From Leptospira sanjuanensis (GTDB taxonomy: Bacteria > Spirochaetota > Leptospiria > Leptospirales > Leptospiraceae), in contig NZ_JAIZBH010000001.1 in the NCBI RefSeq assembly GCF_022267375.1, positions 2,390,501 through 2,454,500 of the forward strand: DNA of 64,000 nt, given 5' to 3'. The notes below the pieces were generated by a model. That model was not told the origin of the DNA. It did no database searches and was given only the letters and a program-made list of their open reading frames with translations. Positions within the stretch are counted from its first letter, which is position 1, and every line of letters starts with the position of its first letter. Positions 57,489 through 64,000 of the stretch are shown in pieces. The position numbers were made by a program, and so were the translations under genes.

Positions 57489-58088
57489 CTACTTTTTCTT
57501 CCCTCCCAATACCTCTTGCATCTCTCCTTTCAATTCCTGAAGATATTCGGTTTTTCCTGTGATTCGAAAAAGCTGGGAACTCCCTTGAAACAGCTTGAGA
57601 ATCTTTTTTGCCGCAGCGTGACAATCCAAAGAAGAATCCAGATTTCCTTTTTTCTTTTCGGATTCAAAATAGGATTCGAAAATTTGAATCCAGCCGTGCA
57701 GAATTTTTTCTGCCACGAGTTCGAAGTCCTCATTCTTTTCCTCGACGCTGTTTAAAAAACGCGCGATGGGACATCCGATAAACTTACCGCTCTTCACCTG
57801 TTTCAGCAATAGAGAATTCCAAGTGTGCACGAATTCTTCCCAAGTTTCCGCGCGATCCATCATTCTTTGCAGACCGTTCTCGAAATTCTCCCCTTGCAGC
57901 TTTAGATATTCGAGAGCGATCTCTTCTTTGGATTGAAAATAACGATAAAAGCTGGCCTTGTGAGTTCCGGAATCGGCGATCAGCTGATTGGTGGAAGTCC
58001 CCGAATATCCGCGGTGATAAAAAAGATCGAGCGCGGAGGTCATCAAACGATCGTATGGATTGCTCTGTTTATCGAGATTCGAAGCCAT
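57489..58088 (-). CDS. TetR-family transcriptional repressor
   Basis: 199 residues. N-terminal HTH: LMTSALDLFYHRGYSGTSTN QLIADSGTHKASFYRYFQSK (split), the TetR signature, followed by a helical ligand-binding domain that recalls the YcdC/AcrR branch. It is divergent from the crotonase gene, and two palindromes with ATAGACT arms lie in the 122 bp between them. It probably represses itself and the crotonase gene; the inducer may be an acyl-CoA or an aromatic compound (inference). Confidence 0.9.
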   Translation of the reverse strand: MASNLDKQSNPYDRLMTSALDLFYHRGYSGTSTNQLIADSGTHKASFYRYFQSKEEIALEYLKLQGENFENGLQRMMDRAETWEEFVHTWNSLLLKQVKSGKFIGCPIARFLNSVEEKNEDFELVAEKILHGWIQIFESYFESEKKKGNLDSSLDCHAAAKKILKLFQGSSQLFRITGKTEYLQELKGEMQEVLGGKKK

Positions 58089-58145
58089 TCTAAAGAATCA
58101 GAATAACAACCCCCGAAAAAAGTTCAACAAAAACCGAAAAAAATG

Positions 58146-58163
58146 ATAGACTAAATAGTCTAT
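58146..58163. promoter_or_regulatory. Operator palindrome 1 (tetR / crotonase)
   Basis: ATAGACTA-AA-TAGTCTAT, perfect 8-bp arms. A possible -10 (TAGACT) of the crotonase promoter (TTCAAC-18 bp-TAGACT) lies within it, so binding would block RNA polymerase. Confidence 0.75.
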
Positions 58164-58179
58164 ATTCGACTTTTTCAGA

Positions 58180-58197
58180 ATAGACTGCGCGGTCTAT
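58180..58197. promoter_or_regulatory. Operator palindrome 2 (tetR / crotonase)
   Basis: ATAGACTG-CG-CGGTCTAT, one mismatch between the arms. Its centre is 34 bp from the centre of the first, and it shares the ATAGACT / GTCTAT arms. It ends 13 bp before the crotonase ATG. Confidence 0.72.
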
Positions 58198-58210
58198 CAA
58201 GGAGATTTAC

Positions 58211-58993
58211 ATGTCCGAGCCGATTCTCACCGAAAAAAGAGGACACATTCTTCACATCATCATCAACCGACCCGAGGAACGAAACGCGTTCAACGTGGAT
58301 ATGCTCTACGCTCTGAGTCGCGCCTACGACCAATTGGAAGCGGACCCCGAAATCCGAGTCGGTTTGGTTTACGCAAACGGAAAACATTTCACGCTCGGTC
58401 TCGACTTAAAGAATGTCGCGGAATTTTTAAAAAAACAAAGGCGCTTCCCTCTTCCCCCCGAAAGCGTCAATCCCTGGGGGACCACCGGTAAAACAAAAAC
58501 GAAACCGGTCGTAGTGGCAGTACACGGAATGTGCATCACTCTCGGAATCGAATTGATGCTAGCAAGCGACATCCGCATCGCCGCCAAACGCACGTTATTC
58601 GGCCAAGTCGAGGTGCAAAGGGGAATCTTCCCGTTCGGAGGAGGAACGATGCGCTGGCCCGCGCAATGCGGTTGGGGAAACGCAATGAAATACATTCTCA
58701 CCGGAGAACCGTTTGAGGCGGAAGAAGCGCTTCGGATCGGACTCGTTCAGGAAGTCGTAGAAAAAAGCGATCTCATCGAAAGAGGAATTCTACTCGCCGA
58801 AAAAATCGCGGCGCAAGCGCCGCTCGGAGTCTATGCGACCTTAAAATCTTCCCTCGAATCCGTTTTATACGGAGAATCCAAGGCGGCCGAAAATCTTTTT
58901 CCGCAGCTTTTGGAATTGATGGATACGCAGGATGCAGAGGAAGGACTCGCTTCGTTCGTGGAAAAAAGAAGCGCGGTTTTTCAAGGAAAGTGA
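58211..58993 (+). CDS. Enoyl-CoA hydratase/isomerase family protein (crotonase)
   Basis: 260 residues. The crotonase fold signature is present: RPEERNAFNVDMLYALSRA, KHFTLGLDLKNV (oxyanion hole), VAVHGMCITLGIELMLASDI and GQVEVQRGIFPFGGG. These enzymes act on acyl-CoA esters; which reaction is not evident. ATG at 58211 has a perfect AAGGAGAT site. Likely controlled by the divergent TetR gene. Confidence 0.92.
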   Translation: MSEPILTEKRGHILHIIINRPEERNAFNVDMLYALSRAYDQLEADPEIRVGLVYANGKHFTLGLDLKNVAEFLKKQRRFPLPPESVNPWGTTGKTKTKPVVVAVHGMCITLGIELMLASDIRIAAKRTLFGQVEVQRGIFPFGGGTMRWPAQCGWGNAMKYILTGEPFEAEEALRIGLVQEVVEKSDLIERGILLAEKIAAQAPLGVYATLKSSLESVLYGESKAAENLFPQLLELMDTQDAEEGLASFVEKRSAVFQGK

Positions 58994-59160
58994 ACGGACT
59001 TTGAGGCGAAATCGGAACGAAGACCAAAGTTTCGGATTGTTTCCAAGTTTATCTCGCAAATCGAATATTCGAAAAAAGTAAGTTAGAATTTTAGACGAAC
59101 TGCTGCAGGCCGCATTTTTTGCAAAATATTTTAATTTTTAGATCGGAGACAAGGTGAATT

Positions 59161-60192
59161 ATGAAACGAATCGTATTCAAAAAGAAGCATGTATTAGAAT
59201 GGGAAAACGTTCCCGAACCTAAGATTCAAGGCGAAAATCAAGCGATCGTAAAACCGATCGCGGTTTCGCGCTGCGATCTGGATCTTCCCATCGTAAACGG
59301 TTACACGTTATTTCGACCGGGGATTCCGATCGGACACGAATTTGTGGGAACGATCGAAGAAACCAGTCCCGAAATCGCGGACGAATATCCGAAAGGAACC
59401 AAGGTAATCATTCCGTTTCAGATTTCTTGCGGACTTTGTCCGGACTGTACAGGCGGACGTTCCAAGGCCTGCACTTCCATCCCCTATGCGAGCCACTACG
59501 GAATGGGACCATCCGCAAAAGAATTCGGAGGAGCTTTATCCGAAAGAATTTGGATCCCATTCGCCAAACAGATGATAATCCCTATGCCTTCGAATATGGA
59601 CGCGATCGCTCTGGCTTCGATCAGCGACAATATCGTCGAAGCGTGGAAACTCGTGGGACAGTGGCTTGAAAAAAAACCGAATTCTCCCGTGATGATTTTG
59701 GGCGGCTTGGCTTCAAGCATCGGTTTGTATTCGGCTTCGCTCGCGGTCGGCATGGGCGCATCCGAAGTTTTATATTTGGACAACGACCAGGAAAGGCTCA
59801 AAATTGCGGAGAATCTGGGGGCGAGCGCGGTTTCTTATTCGACTCTTCCCAAGGTCTGGGAGAAAAAATTCCCGTTGATCGCGGATTGTCACGGACTGAA
59901 GGAAGGAATGGACTTTTCCTTAAAGTCCCTTTCCACGGAAGGGATTTACGGTTCGGCGTCGATATTCTGGACCAATAAATTAGAAATTCCTTATTTAGAT
60001 TTATATAATACGGGTGCGACCTTGAAGATCGGAAGGGTGGATTCGAGAGAACATATCCCGCAGATTTTGAACAAGATCGTGGAAAAGAAGATAGAACCCG
60101 AAAAGATCGTGACCAAAACCTGCTCCTTTGACGACGCGGTGGAAGCTTGGCTCGAACCCGCGATCAAGCTCGTTGTGAAAATGGATTCCTGA
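59161..60192 (+). CDS. Zinc-dependent alcohol dehydrogenase family protein
   Basis: 343 residues of the medium-chain dehydrogenase family. Catalytic zinc ligands are Cys38 (SRCDLD) and GHEF, and the structural zinc site CGLCPDCTGGRSKAC is complete. Rossmann part: VMILGGLASSIGLYSASLAV, with EVLYLDNDQERL binding NAD(H). The GGLAS loop differs from the usual GxGxxG. Substrate unknown. It lies 167 bp after the crotonase gene on the same strand; a shared pathway is possible. Confidence 0.88.
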   Translation: MKRIVFKKKHVLEWENVPEPKIQGENQAIVKPIAVSRCDLDLPIVNGYTLFRPGIPIGHEFVGTIEETSPEIADEYPKGTKVIIPFQISCGLCPDCTGGRSKACTSIPYASHYGMGPSAKEFGGALSERIWIPFAKQMIIPMPSNMDAIALASISDNIVEAWKLVGQWLEKKPNSPVMILGGLASSIGLYSASLAVGMGASEVLYLDNDQERLKIAENLGASAVSYSTLPKVWEKKFPLIADCHGLKEGMDFSLKSLSTEGIYGSASIFWTNKLEIPYLDLYNTGATLKIGRVDSREHIPQILNKIVEKKIEPEKIVTKTCSFDDAVEAWLEPAIKLVVKMDS

Positions 60193-60224
60193 ATTCGTTT
60201 GAGGGAGAGTGTTTTTTTGAAAAT

Positions 60225-60244
60225 GTTGGAATTCCTACATTCTT
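60225..60244. repeat. Palindromic relative of the dispersed repeat
   Basis: GTTGGAATTCCTACATTCTT resembles the GTGGTAGTTCCCACATTTT core, in the 50-bp gap between convergent ADH and clpS. Confidence 0.4.
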
Positions 60245-60245
60245 C

Positions 60246-60566
<321 letters not shown>

Positions 60567-60691
60567 CTCGCTAATCAACCCGGGAAAATTTGAGTCAAAG
60601 GATTCTTTCGGAAAACTCTTCCGCTGTTTCGTTCTTCCTTTAAAAAGAAAAAAGAGTAAGCGAAAATCCGTTTAAGTCAAGTCATCCGATC

Positions 60692-61654
<963 letters not shown>

Positions 61655-61661
61655 TTTCTTC

Positions 61662-62822
<1,161 letters not shown>

Positions 62823-63010
62823 TTGTTCTTCCTGATGGGTGAAAATTGACGGGAAAGTCCGGAGGAACCCCGCTCTGATCCCAAAAACCTGCGGATTCCT
62901 TCAGTGTCAAGAAGATCCAAACTATGTTCCTTCCGCATTCTAGAACAAATTGAGCAACCTAAGTCAGAATTGAATTGAAGCACAGGCACCCGGAATATTT
63001 TTGAGAAACA

Positions 63011-63409
<399 letters not shown>

Positions 63410-63579
63410 GAATTCAGGCCGAAAGAACGAATTCCATCTTCTTTCAAAATTTCTCATGTTAAAATCTGCGGGGATTTCATTCCCGGGTAAGCAAGATTTC
63501 TTTCCTGTTTCCGACCTTCCGTTTTTATCAGTTAGAACTTAAATCATGAACTTTCAGGCAAAAAATTATCCAATATTGA

Positions 63580-63608
63580 TTTACAAAAAGTTCACGAGTT
63601 CATACCGT
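63580..63608 (+). promoter_or_regulatory. Candidate lipL32 promoter
   Basis: TTTACA (63580-63585), 17-bp spacer, TACCGT (63603-63608); alternatively TTGATT at 63576. The -10 is weak. The ribosome site TAAGGAGAG (63621-63629) is strong. The 220 bp before the gene hold no other gene. Confidence 0.35.
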
Positions 63609-63615
63609 GATCTTC

Positions 63616-64000
<385 letters not shown>

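Overview
The window comes from a pathogenic (P1-clade) Leptospira. The strongest evidence is at the right edge, where the first 122 codons of lipL32 (major outer-membrane lipoprotein, known only from pathogenic leptospires) begin at 63633. The spirochaetal flagellar gene order, the FlbB collar protein and several lipoproteins with relaxed spirochaetal lipoboxes agree. The LipL32 residues differ at several places from the L. interrogans protein as I remember it, and the DNA looks richer in GC than L. interrogans, so a higher-GC pathogenic species is more likely; I cannot name it.

Layout. 1-2.4 kb: ilvBN (branched-chain amino acids), minus strand. 2.8-7.1 kb: a TPR protein, a multi-membrane chemoreceptor and a small unknown gene, plus strand. 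7.3-9.3 kb: a large protein with an XPB/Ssl2 N-terminal-like domain, minus strand. 9.5-17.3 kb, plus strand: ABC1/UbiB-type kinase, feoA-feoB, an LTA-synthase-like phosphotransferase, a NeuB-like synthase and a discoidin-M23 peptidase. 17.6-24.8 kb, plus strand: fliF-fliG-fliH, a perfect terminator and a repeat-filled gap, then fliI-fliJ-small ORF-flbB-OB-fold protein. 24.9-25.5 kb: a GNAT acetyltransferase. 41.2 down to 25.7 kb, minus strand: one long export/regulation operon fliN-O-P-Q-R-flhB-flhA-flhF-flhG-unknown-fliA-fapA-two small flagellar-linked genes-remA-gmk.

41.3-49.3 kb: a DUF971 gene, a remarkable fusion of an alanine/cation symporter with phosphatidylserine decarboxylase, a beta-barrel protein, a 7TM-PAS-RsbW-type sensor, a fatty acid hydroxylase and a short-chain dehydrogenase. 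49.5-51.8 kb: three consecutive lipoproteins closed by a clear terminator. 52-57 kb: GST, a small unknown gene, an M3 oligopeptidase, a lipoprotein and a tandem MaoC hydratase. 57.5-60.2 kb: a TetR regulator divergent from a crotonase, with two matching palindromic operators between them, then a zinc alcohol dehydrogenase. 60.2-62.8 kb: clpS, the C-terminal half of a split transketolase and metK. 63.0-64.0 kb: a ParB-like domain protein and lipL32 (cut by the window edge).

The two flagellar clusters converge on the GNAT/OB-fold region. Together they encode the MS ring, one FliG, the export ATPase complex, the whole export gate, one switch protein, the flagellar sigma factor, the placement/number GTPases FlhF/FlhG and the spirochaete collar protein FlbB. 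A dispersed short repeat (core TGAGTTCCCACATTTT or its palindromic form GTGGTAGTTCCCAC) recurs in intergenic DNA across the window. A related repeat-like insert lies in frame at the start of flhB, and a copy of the core lies inside the DUF971 gene.
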